This document shows, one piece after another, positions 44,567 through 55,500 of a stretch of 64,000 bases of DNA (its first letter is position 1; each line of letters starts with the position of its first letter). The notes under the pieces were generated by a model. That model did not search any database and had not been told where the DNA came from. It saw nothing but the letters and a program-made list of their open reading frames with translations. The stretch covers positions 32,603,395 to 32,667,394 of the forward strand of contig NC_135250.1 of the NCBI RefSeq assembly GCF_964204865.1. Reading direction: 5' to 3'. Made by a program: the position numbers and the translations under genes. The DNA comes from Styela clava. Taxonomy: Eukaryota; Chordata; Ascidiacea; Stolidobranchia; Styelidae.

Positions 44567-45052
44567 GGTGTAGCGCTGATAGCATGCGTTAGGTTGAATT
44601 GGTGGAACATTGCCGTTTATTTTGTAGTACAGTATCTAAAATAAGGAAGAAAATCATATTTGGAACAACATGAGTGTTTTTCGACAAATAAAAATACCAC
44701 TAAATACTGACTAATACATAATGCATTTTATCTAATGTATCACAGTCCCGCAGTGTTTGCATACTAGACTAAACTATATATATACTGAATCTCGATGAAT
44801 CACACAGTCTGAAATGCCCTGTATATTTCAAAACATCAGCTGCCAGCCTACAACTTGATACATGATTTCTCACCTCTCAATCGCTTCATTTCTTTAAACT
44901 CCTGCATAACTTATTATTGCTGCATTGCTGCCCAGGTTCTTGTTGTCTTTATGAATTTAGACAAATCAGTAAAATTGGTTACTTACCCCTCTTTCTCACA
45001 AACCTGCAATACACAAAGGGTCATTATTTTCTGAATCAAATATGCTGTAGCC

Positions 45053-46126
45053 CAGAGATGTCAAACTCGTGCGTTTTCGAGGGCCACATTGCATTTTGGG
45101 AATTGTGCAAAGGGCCGCAAAAAGTTTTTGATATATTTTGATAATGTATACCTAAAGCATATTTTTAGATAGGTGTAGTTTGTGACATATATTGTGACGT
45201 AATTAAACAGCCGAATAAAGTTTTGTTTTTTTCATAAATTTCAAATGCCATTTAAATATTGATTTCTTGCATTTCACTATTATTGCAATTTATTGTACTT
45301 AATATAAAAAATCATAAATTTTTACATACAACTATCTAAAACATTTTTGAATAAACTTATGATAAGAAAAGAATAATACATACACTAAAAATGACTTAAT
45401 CCTAATATATAGACCTCAAATTTACAAAAGTACAGAATAAATTTAATGTTTTTTGTTACATTTGTCCTGACGTTTGACATCTCCTTTGGGTCACCAGCTC
45501 ACTAATATCAGACTGATATGATTTTACAGTACCAACTCTAATTAACGAGGTCACATGATCATCGGTTAATGCGGATGTTTGATGCGGATGTTTGATTATT
45601 TCAGAAATAAAAACAGCTGTTCACATCTATATCTGTTTCAAACTTTGCTAAGATGTAGCATGATGTATTACTCTTAGTAGAATTCAGAAACTCTAACAGC
45701 ATCATAATGTGCCTTTACAATAAGGTTTCCTTCTGCTAAGCTAGCATCAAGTGTAAATGGCGCTGGGAATAATGCAAATTTGCATTCAAGCGAAGAAACA
45801 TTGGAGAATCTACGCTTGAACTCATTTAAAAGCAAATCAATATTATTTACAACTTTTTTAAATATTTGTTTTTTCTTAAAAATGCGACCTTTCTCGTGTA
45901 CTTTGCGTTTTTTCTTAAGTATTCTTTTGCCAGCTTGAGGTGTATTCGTAATTGGGTCGAAATGTGACAACAAAAAATATGTAACTTTTCAAAGCTATTT
46001 TCTGTAAATTGTCGTTTGCTGTGTGAATTATCAGTTTCACTTTGAAATGTTTGAAAAATGTATTACATTTAGGATTAAATCTATTACGCACGCGGCCCGG
46101 GGCCGAGAGTCCGACATCCATACTGG
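45053..46126 (-). mobile_element. hAT remnant with GTF2IRD2-like transposase fragment
   Basis: The left end reads CAGAGATGTCAAACTCG followed by GAGGGCCACATTGC, a form common to animal hAT termini; the right end reverse-complements to CAGTATGGATGTCGGACTC. I see no matching target duplication. On the minus strand 45973-45674 encodes NEFKRRFSNVSSLECKFALF followed by a P-F-x-x-D block, close in pattern to the C-terminal half of GTF2IRD2/Charlie8-type transposases. N-terminal parts are frameshifted or missing. Confidence 0.55.
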
Positions 46127-47904
46127 GGGCCTATATAGTGGTATAAGTCTGCTGAATACTTGAGAATCGTCATAAAATTTATTATAAACTTTCCATAAAA
46201 GCCTGAAAATACCATATTGTTGTTTGGGTCATATCTTTCTAAATCTAGCCTGCTAACAACTTTATAATGAGCTAGTGGTCAACTAAAACAGTTATCCATG
46301 AGAAGAGTTTACAAGTGTTTATTAGCATAATAGTCTAAACAATTTTAGTACTGCCTTAGCATACCTTTACTAATAATAACTAAAAGACGATGTAAAGGCT
46401 ACCAAACTCAACGCCAGAGCGAGCAGTACAAACTGAAATTTATCTGACCGTCTACAGCTGATAAAATGTTGGAAATGAAACTGGAAGATAAACGGCCTCA
46501 TCTCGGGGCCTAATTCATAAACAATGCTAAATCGTGAAAAACAGTGAAAATACATATTTCCTTATTTGGCAAAAAAAAAAATTGTGTGGAGATTAAGCTT
46601 ACTCAAAGCTCCGGACAAAAACGTAAAGAGTACACGAATTCCAAGAAAATTAAATTTTAACACAAACTTCCAAAAAATAAAATTTTGTTTCGAACTCCAA
46701 GGAAATCAAATTTTCACCCGAACTCAGAGAAAATCGAATTTTAACAAAAACTTCCAGAAAATCAATTTTAAAGAAGAATCAAATTTTGACTCAAACTCAA
46801 AAGATTTGACTATAACATTTCACTCTTACTTGCCCTTCAATTTATTCATTTTCATGAATAGAAATCTATGATTTGTTCATTTCCCCAGTTCGTTTGGAAG
46901 TCATGTATAAGGGGCATCATTATTAAAAAATTTCCCCGGGTATCAGGAAAGTTTGACACCCCCTGCCCCACCTTCACTCTGGGTGTAACTGTAAGTAAAT
47001 TTGCCACCTTGTGGCGGTTACGCGAACACATATCAGCCGACCCCATGCTCAGCGACTGCAAGCGTATCTGTTGCTTGGCGAAAGTGGGGAGTTTTTTTAT
47101 GGGGAACGGTAGACTGTGGGACCTGATATGGTAATACAGAAGGGGCTTGGATCAGTTAGTATTTCAATTCACGTTGAAACTGAATCATGTAGAATGAATC
47201 ATTGTCACAGCACCTTGACAAGCTACGACAGTACCTGTAGTACCGTAAACGGTAACCTGTGTAGTCGAGTTGTCTCTGAGATTTGTCTGTTCAGTCGAGT
47301 TGTCCGTGTGGTGTTGCCGAGTTGTTCGGCTTCCGATACGGCTACTGGTAAGTTACCGCTTAGGATTTTCGGGAAATTGATGATATTTAACTTTGCTCTC
47401 CGTTTCCACATATGTGAGCATAGCTCTCTTGTTTTTCATACATTCATTTCAAAAATAGGGGATGACACCCAAATATCACGTAAGCTTATCGGTGCCGGAT
47501 ATTTTGAAAAAGAAATTAACGAAATCAGATTTCAACCGACACTCAAGCGATTTTATTGATATATTTTCATTGTTGCGTCTAATATTGGAGTATTGGGTCT
47601 TCGAGAAATATTCCTGACATAGTTGTGCGGAATTATTTCAAGTCTCGTTCCACCGAATATCACGAGGATGAGCCTATGTGGATTGGGCGGGAGGATGGGG
47701 GGCATCAGAGAAATACCACCTTGCACAACAGAACAATAATCATAAATATTACTAGCTCCCGAGTGTGTGATCATCGCCTGATATGATATCTTCATATTGC
47801 ACGACACAAATCATCACAAAACCGACCAGGGTCTCAAGTTCATCTTCAATATTAATATATACGGTACACCATACATAAAAAAATCTATGCTTATGTAATA
47901 TCTT
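46127..47904. other. Repeat-rich spacer without defensible gene
   Basis: At 46625-46800 there are imperfect ~32-bp units of the form GAACTCCAAGGAAATCAAAT. Around 46990-47430 scattered motifs (CACCTTGTGGCGG, GTGAGCATAGCTCTCTTG) suggest a degraded fourth copy of the 300-bp repeat. A 147-codon frame at 47116-47559 runs over this repeat material, has no recognisable motif, and is probably accidental. Confidence 0.5.
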
Positions 47905-49800
47905 GCTTCATAACAGACCACATTCCAGTTGTATGTTCTATTACTGATCTTTCGACAATAGTAACGAACCTCGATATAAACGAAACATAAAACATAATAC
48001 TGCCCAATGTAGAAAACTTTGATGCATTATGTGATTTCATCTTCAAAATCAAGTATCTGGTCGACAACCCCCCCCCATATGAAGATGCTATCTAGAAAAT
48101 ACCTGAAAATTGGGAAAAAAACATGGTTAAGCAAGGTTGTTCGGGTGTCCATCAAAAATAAAAATAAAATGCGCGAAAAGTATAAATTAAATCTTATCAG
48201 ACTCGCTTGTATTATTAATTAGCGCGCAACGCTAAAGTTTATTGAAGGTAACACGCCACAACACCATACATGCAAGAAATATCGCAACAAACTGGAAGAA
48301 ATAATAAACAAAGCAAAACAACTTCATTATTACAATGCACTAAAGCAAATCCGAAACAATATAAATAAAACATAGAGAACAATTAAAGAAATAGTAAATG
48401 TTATAAATAACAAACAGAATACTATACTACAGAAATTATGTTAGAAAATAAAAGTATTTCTTCAGACAAATTGATGACAAACGAGTTCAACAGCTATTTA
48501 CCTAACATTAACCCAAAATTATCCAGTGAATTCAATATTGTTTCGGATTACGATTTTTTTTTATATTTAAAAGTCTCACAGAACATATTTCATCAAATAA
48601 TAAGTGGTATTTTAAAACTAAAAAGTGGGCAAAGCCATTAGTCCTGATAACATCTCATCGCATTTCCTTCAGAATATTGTAGATATAATATCACAATTTT
48701 GCTCAATGCTCACAATTTTGTTCAGTGCGCCAATACAGCTAGATTGTTTGTTCTCTTTTCATTGATTTAAAAAAAGCATTCGATACATTTGACCACAAAA
48801 TTTTGCTTCTTAGACTGTTTAACTATGGATTTCGCGGACCCGCCCAATCACTTTTAAAGAGCTACCTAACAAACCGAGTACAATTTGTAAAACTTGGCGA
48901 AGTAACACCTAAAACTTTACCAATAGTTTGCTGCGTCCCAAAGGGATCATGTTTACGCACGAACCTATTTTAAATGTATATTAATGATCTCACCAACTTC
49001 TCAAACTTATTACCAAAACTCTTTGCTGACGACACTTCTTTCCAGTCATGAATCGATTCAAACTTTTGAGAAGAATGTAAACTATGAAATGGTAAAGGTA
49101 CATGATTGAATGACTACAAATAAGCTGACAATTAATATTGAAAATTCACTAGAAAATGTATTATCATTTATATATCTTGGAATATTTATGGATTTTGGTC
49201 TAATGGGACACACATGTTGAGCATGTGGTGAAAGAAATAACTAGAGCATTTGGTATTCCCTACAAGCTCAAAACATACATTTGTGTATTCTCATTTTTTC
49301 AATCTTATTGGACACGTAGTGGACATAACGATCGTTTCAATATTATGTTGTTGTTGTTCTTGTTCTTGTTATCCTTGTTGTTGTTCTTTGACACGTTTTT
49401 AAAAAGTCGCTTTTCTCTTCGAATACTGGACCAATTGCTTTGAAATTTTCAGTGGTTGAAGATAAAATTTTTCTCCAGAAGGCTATTACTTTTTTTTTTG
49501 CTATGACGTCATCAAAATTATTGCCATTGGGTGGCGCTACGTGTCCATATATTTGAGCATAGCTCTCTTGTGTTCAGTATGGGATCTCAGCATGGGGCGC
49601 TGCTGCACAAAAATATTTACGACAAATTAATTATTTACAAAACCGAATTGCTAGATCTCTTTGCAATGCAGCACTAGAACTAGGATTAATCAGCTTTATT
49701 CGAGGCTCGACATTCTGAAATTGACCGACTTATTCAAGTTGGAAAATGCTAAACTGATGTACCAATACCAAAATAAATCTCTTCCAGAAGCATTTAAAAA
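47905..49800 (+). mobile_element. Decayed non-LTR retrotransposon (endonuclease-RT LINE)
   Basis: Translated pieces follow LINE order. TDHIPVVC at 47915 fits the end of an apurinic-like endonuclease (SDHLPVF motif); KTWLSKVVRVSIKNKNKM fits the linker; FIDLKKAFDTFDHKILL, a PKGS block and LFADDTS near 49020-49040 are reverse transcriptase motifs; YLGIFMDF, then YGISAWG after an insertion, fit the C-terminal domain. Frames change several times and stops are present, so it is inactive. A 300-bp repeat copy interrupts it at 49285-49575. Confidence 0.8.
49285..49575 (+). repeat. Interspersed ~300-bp repeat, copy 3, inside a LINE
   Basis: Shares TTGTTGTTGTTC, ACCAATTGCTTTGAAATTTT, CAGTGGTTGAAGATAA, AGGCTATTACTTTTTTTTTT, ATGACGTCATCAAAATTA and TTTGAGCATAGCTCTCTTG with the copies at 5.5 and 39.1 kb. 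LINE coding resumes directly on its right, so this copy inserted into the LINE. Confidence 0.7.
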
Positions 49801-50544
49801 TACAGGGTGTCTCAAAAATGAATATACAATTTTAATTTTGATTTGCTTTTAAGGTACTCATCATAGATCGTTCATTTCTTCGAAAAACATGGTATGGATA
49901 AGTAGAAAATTTAAGAATTGTTTTCATTTTTCATCAACCGACAGAATGACAAGGAGATCAATCCAAGAAATGACGCGGGGCGCGGATGACTACCAGAGTC
50001 ATTGTGTCAGCGGCACCGTGTTTGCTGTGTTCAGCAGCAGATGACGTCACACAAACGTCAAATAAAATGAACTAAATATTTTTCAACAAAATTGAGAATA
50101 CAATTTGGCAAAAACAAATCAAAACGACAGAGTCAGGAGATTAGTGATAAGAGAAGTCAGTTTAGCTAATTAACGTCATGCTCAGATGAACGCAAAGAAA
50201 CAACATGACGCTGCAAATTTTCAGATAACAAAAGGGTAATTCCCAGCAACTGCCAAAGGGAAAACATAGTAGCAGTTTTGGGTACGTCAATAATATGTAG
50301 GCAAGAAAGAAAACCATTTCGAAGTATTAGTTAAAATATGTCACGCTACAAACAATTAGAGTAACAAAGAATAGTGGATACTTATTAATACATAATGGAG
50401 GAAATCTATCATCAAATATGCTTTTCTTTTAGGTATAGGATTTATAAATACCGGTAGAGGAGAGGCAGGTAAATTGATATCTATTTTAGTTTTGCTGGTC
50501 CACAAAAAATCCGTTCAAGTAATCGCAATTTCGAATTGTCCTCT
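49801..50544. other. Spacer with repeat debris
   Basis: Contains the GACGCGGGG/CAGAGTCATT block also seen at 37.27 kb. I see no gene. Confidence 0.4.
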
Positions 50545-51111
50545 TCAATCATTTATAGGTCCCTCACATATGACCGCAAATTGGGCCTCCTCGTCAATGC
50601 CTAACGTTGCGCTTACACTCGCTAAAATTTTCTTTTCAAACTTATCAAGTATCCTGCGAGTTGAGGTTACTTGATGCGCAGTGGTAGTTTTGTTGATCCA
50701 CTTTTCATAAAGTCTTTCAAAATCAGGCAATTACTTCAAAAATGAAATGAAACGAGGCACAAATATCACATATATATTACTTATATATATTACGAAAGAG
50801 AAAGTTTCACCAGGAACGGCGACGAAACAAAATTAAAGGTAATACAAAAGATAAAAATGAACAAATATTTCATTTAACGAAATGGTTTGCTTGATGGTCG
50901 CAGACAACCTCTAATATATATCCCATTTACTCAAATCGCAATCAAATTTGAGTCGAACTGATCTTTGAGCTGATCCTACAAGAATTGCTGGCCGATGTAG
51001 TCTGCATATTATGTCCTCTTGAGGGAATGAAGCCCCATCATCTTCATTTGGAACAAATAAAAAACCAGTGTGTCCTGCTTCGACAGAAACTCGACTAGAA
51101 ACCTTCTTCAA
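50545..51111 (-). CDS. Two unassigned coding-like segments (possible exons)
   Basis: At 51111-50911 the minus strand reads SVEAGHTGFLFVPNEDDG and on to LKFDCDLSKW, with a plausible donor GA|GTAAAT before the stop. At 50730-50545 it reads ERLYEKWINKTTTAHQVTST and on to EEAQFAVICEGP. Both have protein-like composition, unlike random AT-rich frames, but they could not be joined in phase and I recognise no family. They may be exons of an unknown gene or transposon debris. Confidence 0.25.
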
Positions 51112-51264
51112 AAAACTCCCTCATATTTTTTATCGTCCAGCAAATCTATACGAGGATGTAATGTACATTTCTAGACCTCCCATTTACTTTGACAACCACC
51201 TAATCACCTATATATCAGTATAATATAATATATATATATATCAGTATATATTACAGTATGACTT

Positions 51265-51652
51265 GTTATTTTTTCTTTTTCCATTTTCGAGGGAAATCTC
51301 CTTTAATAAAGGCGGGAATGTTAAAATCTTGGTGCTTCCTTTTTTTCGGGGGCGCTTGTTCTTTCTCTGTAGAGTTTTTGGGATTTTTTGAATCTCGCTT
51401 GGCGATACGTACGATGAGCATGAATTTGATAGGTCGGGATCTGGGTCATCTTTTTCTGGAACTGAAATGCTGATTCATAAACTCTCGGTGCAGGAGTGCA
51501 ACGATGTTCTGTACTACAGCCTGGAGTCAGTGGACTGTGTATTTTGAGGACTGTCCTGGTTCATTACGGTCAACGCCAACGACTTCCCGGTCTGTGAAAG
51601 TTGCTGCAGTTCGTATGGCTCTATTTGTTTTTCTACTATAGAACTGCGGCAT
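51265..51652 (-). pseudogene. Internally deleted psq-type DDE transposase
   Basis: The minus strand starts MPQFYSRKTNRAIRTA, the opening signature of psq helix-turn-helix transposases of the Tigger/jerky-like group. About 200 bp further the C-terminal signature appears: SSYVSPSEIQKIPKTLQRKN followed by a K/R-rich stretch and KILT. The catalytic DDE core that normally lies between is absent, and the two pieces are out of frame. This is a deletion derivative of a transposon gene. Confidence 0.6.
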
Positions 51653-51889
51653 CACCTAAAATACGTTGAAAACAATATTGAAAGCGTGAAAGCGTTTTCA
51701 CTCCAGATCTCAAAAATAGATTTTTTTTTGAAAATGTTAATCATGCTGCAGCCAACACTAAGAACTTTTTTACTAGTTACCTTTGGATTTTCGCAATTTT
51801 TTAATAACTTTGAATTTTTCTGCCTATTTCAAATATTTGACTGCCAAATGTTTGAACACCTGCGATTTTCCTCATTTCAGGAAAAAGAA

Positions 51890-52148
51890 ACAATGAAAAA
51901 ATTACATTTCAACGTTTTCATTTTTGAATCTTTTGGACTACTTGCCACACAATAGATCTGACTATATACGCCATATTCAATTTCAATTTTTACATTATAA
52001 CACTGCGTTAATTCCATATCAAAATCTTGTTTTATTTTTTTGGGGAAAAAAGTTGGACGTTTATTATTTATTATGTTTTTATTAAAATTAGTTTCGGAAA
52101 TATCCAATTTTTCATGTCCCAAGTCGGGTTCATCTTCGTCAGGAATGC
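51890..52148 (-). CDS. Unassigned coding-like segment
   Basis: After an acceptor-like CGTCCTTAG, the minus strand reads RRIPDEDEPDLGHEKLDISE and continues open for about 80 codons, including QDFDMELTQCYNVKIEIEYG. A GT follows the last Gly (GGC|GTATAT). The composition looks coding, but I recognise no domain and cannot link it securely to neighbours at 50.5-51.1 kb or 53.2 kb. Confidence 0.25.
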
Positions 52149-53106
52149 GACGACTAAGGACGTTTCTGCATCATACTTGATAAACCACGTTGATTTACTG
52201 AAGTTTTTGTTTTTTTGAGAATTACTTTATAAGTAATAATCCCAAAATTCATATTCTTCGTTAAAATTACCTCTCTTTAAACTATTCGTTTTCACGAAGC
52301 AGAACCTAGCTCCAGCTCAATTATTACAAATAATTCACATGATAAAAAATCATGTAAAGTCAGGTAAATTATTTATATTGCTAATAATCGCATGCGATTT
52401 ATTCAGTTTTGTTACATATGGCGGCAAAATCAACCGCTCGAATGGTATCAAACTCTCTATGAAGATGATTATTACTAAGTCAAAAACTATTTTGAATGTT
52501 GATATCAAGTAAGTAAATCTATCGTTCAAATCGTTACACCATAAAGATATGAACGAAGTAGAGCCCGAGCTGTCAATCGCCTAAGAAGGACACTTGAAGG
52601 AAACAATTCATATCAATCAATCAATCATCATTTATTCGTCAACACAATCAATATAAATGTATCACGGAAATATGATTAGATATAAAGTAAATAAATAAAA
52701 GAAAACGAACTTTATATGTGTGAAAGGAGTCGCGAGGGACCACGAAAGGTCTTCGAGCAGCGACATCTACGATGCTGGTTCAACTTAATCAATAAATTTA
52801 GTTAACGCCTATGCTTCTAATTATTAATATTTATATAAAAAAAAATGAATAAAGTGTGTATATAACAAATTTGAAAAACATGAAAACCACCAAATAGCTA
52901 TTACAAACTATTACCACCAAATAGCTATTACTTTTGAAAGAAAAAGTATATATATTTATATATATGAAGGAAGAAAAATCCAAATTCAAAAAGAAACTAA
53001 ACATAAAAAGTAGATGGAAATCCAATAAACGTACCACTTTCGCATTAGGTTTTTAGACAGTGCACATAACGGCATAACCGTTGCCAACCAAGCAGCAAAT
53101 CATGAA

Positions 53107-53216
53107 TAATCAGGACTCCGTGTACCTCTGAATTTGCTCGAGCTTGGATCAGCGTTGTCAAGAACAACGGCCGGCAACCAACTTGCCTAATGATAAACAA
53201 GTTCCTGGACGCCATC
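53107..53216 (-). CDS. Possible first exon with presequence-like N terminus
   Basis: The minus strand gives MASRNLFIIRQVGCRPLFLT followed by TLIQARANSE and a donor GAG|GTACAC. The segment is basic, hydrophobic and free of acidic residues up to the last one, as in mitochondrial presequences. No downstream exon is securely identified. It is a weak candidate. Confidence 0.2.
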
Positions 53217-54073
53217 TTTGGAAACACAAAACAATGGAGTCATATAGGAAATTTTCGTCGTGTTGTTAAGTCAGCTGTTATAAGGAATAGAATGAAGCAG
53301 AATGGTGGATTTTGAACTTTAAGTTATATGCTACCTAAATATATAACGCAATTGAGAATAAAAAACTATCTAATGCGTTAAATTTGACAACAAACACAAC
53401 GTAGAACCATTTTTGGTCATTTTTTCGAAGATTTATAGTGATACGCCAATTTGACACTGTAAATTGTCTCCGCAACAATCCTAGAAGGTCAATAGTTCTT
53501 CTAGCACAGCTTGGAGCTGCGCAGTAAAGCATTATGGAGCTTAACAGACAAAAAATGTAACCAGAATATAGAAACGGCCATTGAAGCGAAGTTGAGTCGA
53601 CCGGCAATTTCGACGAATAAATACAACTTTTCATCTGTGACGTCATAAGGAACGCCATTGTCAAATGGTTAATTATGACGATTAGAATGGCCAACTTACT
53701 TCGGAAGCAACTCGGAACCGGTATTTTGTCTTCAAAGACAATTCAATGTACTATAAATATAAACACGAAAGGATATCAGCAAGTTCGGCTAAGCTTCTAC
53801 TTCAAAATGCGACCTTTAAAATTTTTGTACCTAAAATATTAGTGAAAATAATAGGTATGTTTCAATAATTGTGTGCAAACTTCTCATTAGGCGCCGTTTT
53901 AAATGGCCGAGAACAATAGGCAGAAAATTGCGTCCATTGCCTGAGCGTTGCCTCGCTTGTATTATATATACGCTTTGGTCAAGAATAACAAGCCAAGGCC
54001 CATGCTGCCATGAGTTAGATGTAGAGAAACAGCGGTAGATTGGAATCAGTTAGTTAATTTTCCGATGATCAAC

Positions 54074-55500
54074 TTAAAGAAAGGTAATCAACATATATTT
54101 TATTTTCAGGTCTCTTTTGAAACCATGATATGACAGTGATCTTATGGTACCTGGTAAATCATTCAACAACTTTAAACCCATATACTTTATAGATATTTGT
54201 GTTGTGCATAATGTATATCTTGGAACATATAAGGCACCTTGTGAGGAAGACCTGGTGCGATATAAATGGACTGCAGTCTGCTTAGTAAAATATCCTACAA
54301 ATGCATTTGGAAGTTTGTTGTTGAAGTATTGGTGCATGACTTTCAGTATCTCAAATTCATGGACATGATGAAGTTTCATAATGTCAAATCTATATTATAA
54401 AGGATCAAGTCTGTTGTGTAGAGGTGCGTTACCAATTGCTCGGATTGATTTATTTTGCAGCACCTCAAGTCTGCAAATCACGGTGGATGATGCAGGTAGA
54501 AAAATAAACAAATCGCATAGCTGATGTTGTGAGAAATGTTTTTAATTAAAAAAAAAAAATCCCGCTGTTCTAGCTAGCTTGCTGGCTATGTAGTTGATAT
54601 GTGATGCCCATTTCAACTCATTGTCAATATACCTAGGTACTTGTAAGAATTGACATTCTCGAGTGGAATATCATTAATAATAATCTGAATCGAATGATTA
54701 CGTTTTCATTTTTGTTATGGCTAATTAATATAGATTTGAACTTTTCAATATTTAAAGTACGGTAAGTTTATTATTAGCCATCGAGATGTAATCGTTGCAT
54801 TTCAGAGTTCATCTACAGTTCCAAATCATTTGATGAGGCTGAACTTCCGAATAGTTCAGTATCATCAGCAAAGAGTTTGACAAGTGAGTTAATGACATGA
54901 GGGGGATCATTGACAAAGGGTATGAACATAACTGGGCCGATTATCGAGCCATGCGAAATTCCACATTGCACGTACAGTTTTGAGTTTAGAACAAGGTGAT
55001 CATACTTTGACATATTGTTGACGTGAGCTCAAGTAGTTCTGGAAAAATTTTGATGCATGCCCGCGAATCCGATAGTGGCTCATTTACGTCGTGGAATATG
55101 GCACTAACATTTTCTTTTTTTCATCTAATTCATCATAAAAGAAAGTCACCATGTCAAGAATCGCACGATTAGTAGAGTACTTCATATATTAACTTCATAG
55201 CCATGGCCAAAAGAACTGAAATAGGTCGATAGTTGGATGCACATTCTTTTTCCCCACTTTTGAATACAGGAGTAACTTTGGCAATTTTCAAGCAATTCGG
55301 GAAAATGATACAGTCTATGCAGGAATTAAATAACTTGCAAAGCATAGGGGGCAGTATATCAGCAGCATTTTTTAAAAATGTAGCTGGTATACTGTCATAT
55401 CCCACTGCCCTACCATCCGGTAGCATTGCCATAGTGCTAAAGATTTTATTGAATGTTGCTGGTCTAGAAAAATATGGATTCTTTCACTGGATTTTTGAGA
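54074..55500 (-). mobile_element. Second decayed LINE, minus strand
   Basis: In minus-strand order: RPATFNKIFSTMAMLPDGRA and GYDSIPATFLKNAAD, then KVTPVFKSGEK and SNYRPISVL (RT fingers), then at 55013-54813 GISHGSIIGPVMFIPFVNDP and KLFADDTELF (RT palm with the FADD active site), then at 54379-54074 the C-terminal region FEILKVMHQYFNNKLP and YRTRSSSQGALYVPRY. Gaps and frame changes separate these blocks. The 5' end and endonuclease are not seen. Confidence 0.85.

Larger units (their letters stand above)
42896..44700 (-). pseudogene. Decayed transposase-like ORF split by a hAT insertion
   Basis: On the minus strand, frame segments before and after the element at 43636-44566 join across the single target site: upstream MFHQFNLTHAISATPVR, downstream IEWFKEEVLKKSVKVYEYHK then CKQLRWASIEIAYF. 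The C-K-x-x-R-W-x-S block resembles the conserved C-x-T-R-W-L-S segment of hAT/ZNF862-like transposases. Further downstream, 43123-42896 contains RARLFKTGKH and SLRKHVLRVDSSLL, reminiscent of other transposon-linked proteins. A 120-bp triplicate interrupts the middle. Family assignment is tentative. Confidence 0.35.

Noticed and set aside
47116..47559. 147-codon plus-strand open frame
   Set aside because: It runs through dispersed repeat motifs, has no recognisable domain or splice context, and its composition fits chance in repeat DNA.
53335..53694. 119-aa hydrophobic minus-strand frame as a receptor fragment
   Set aside because: Hydrophobicity alone in AT-rich DNA is weak evidence; no family motif or splice partner was found.
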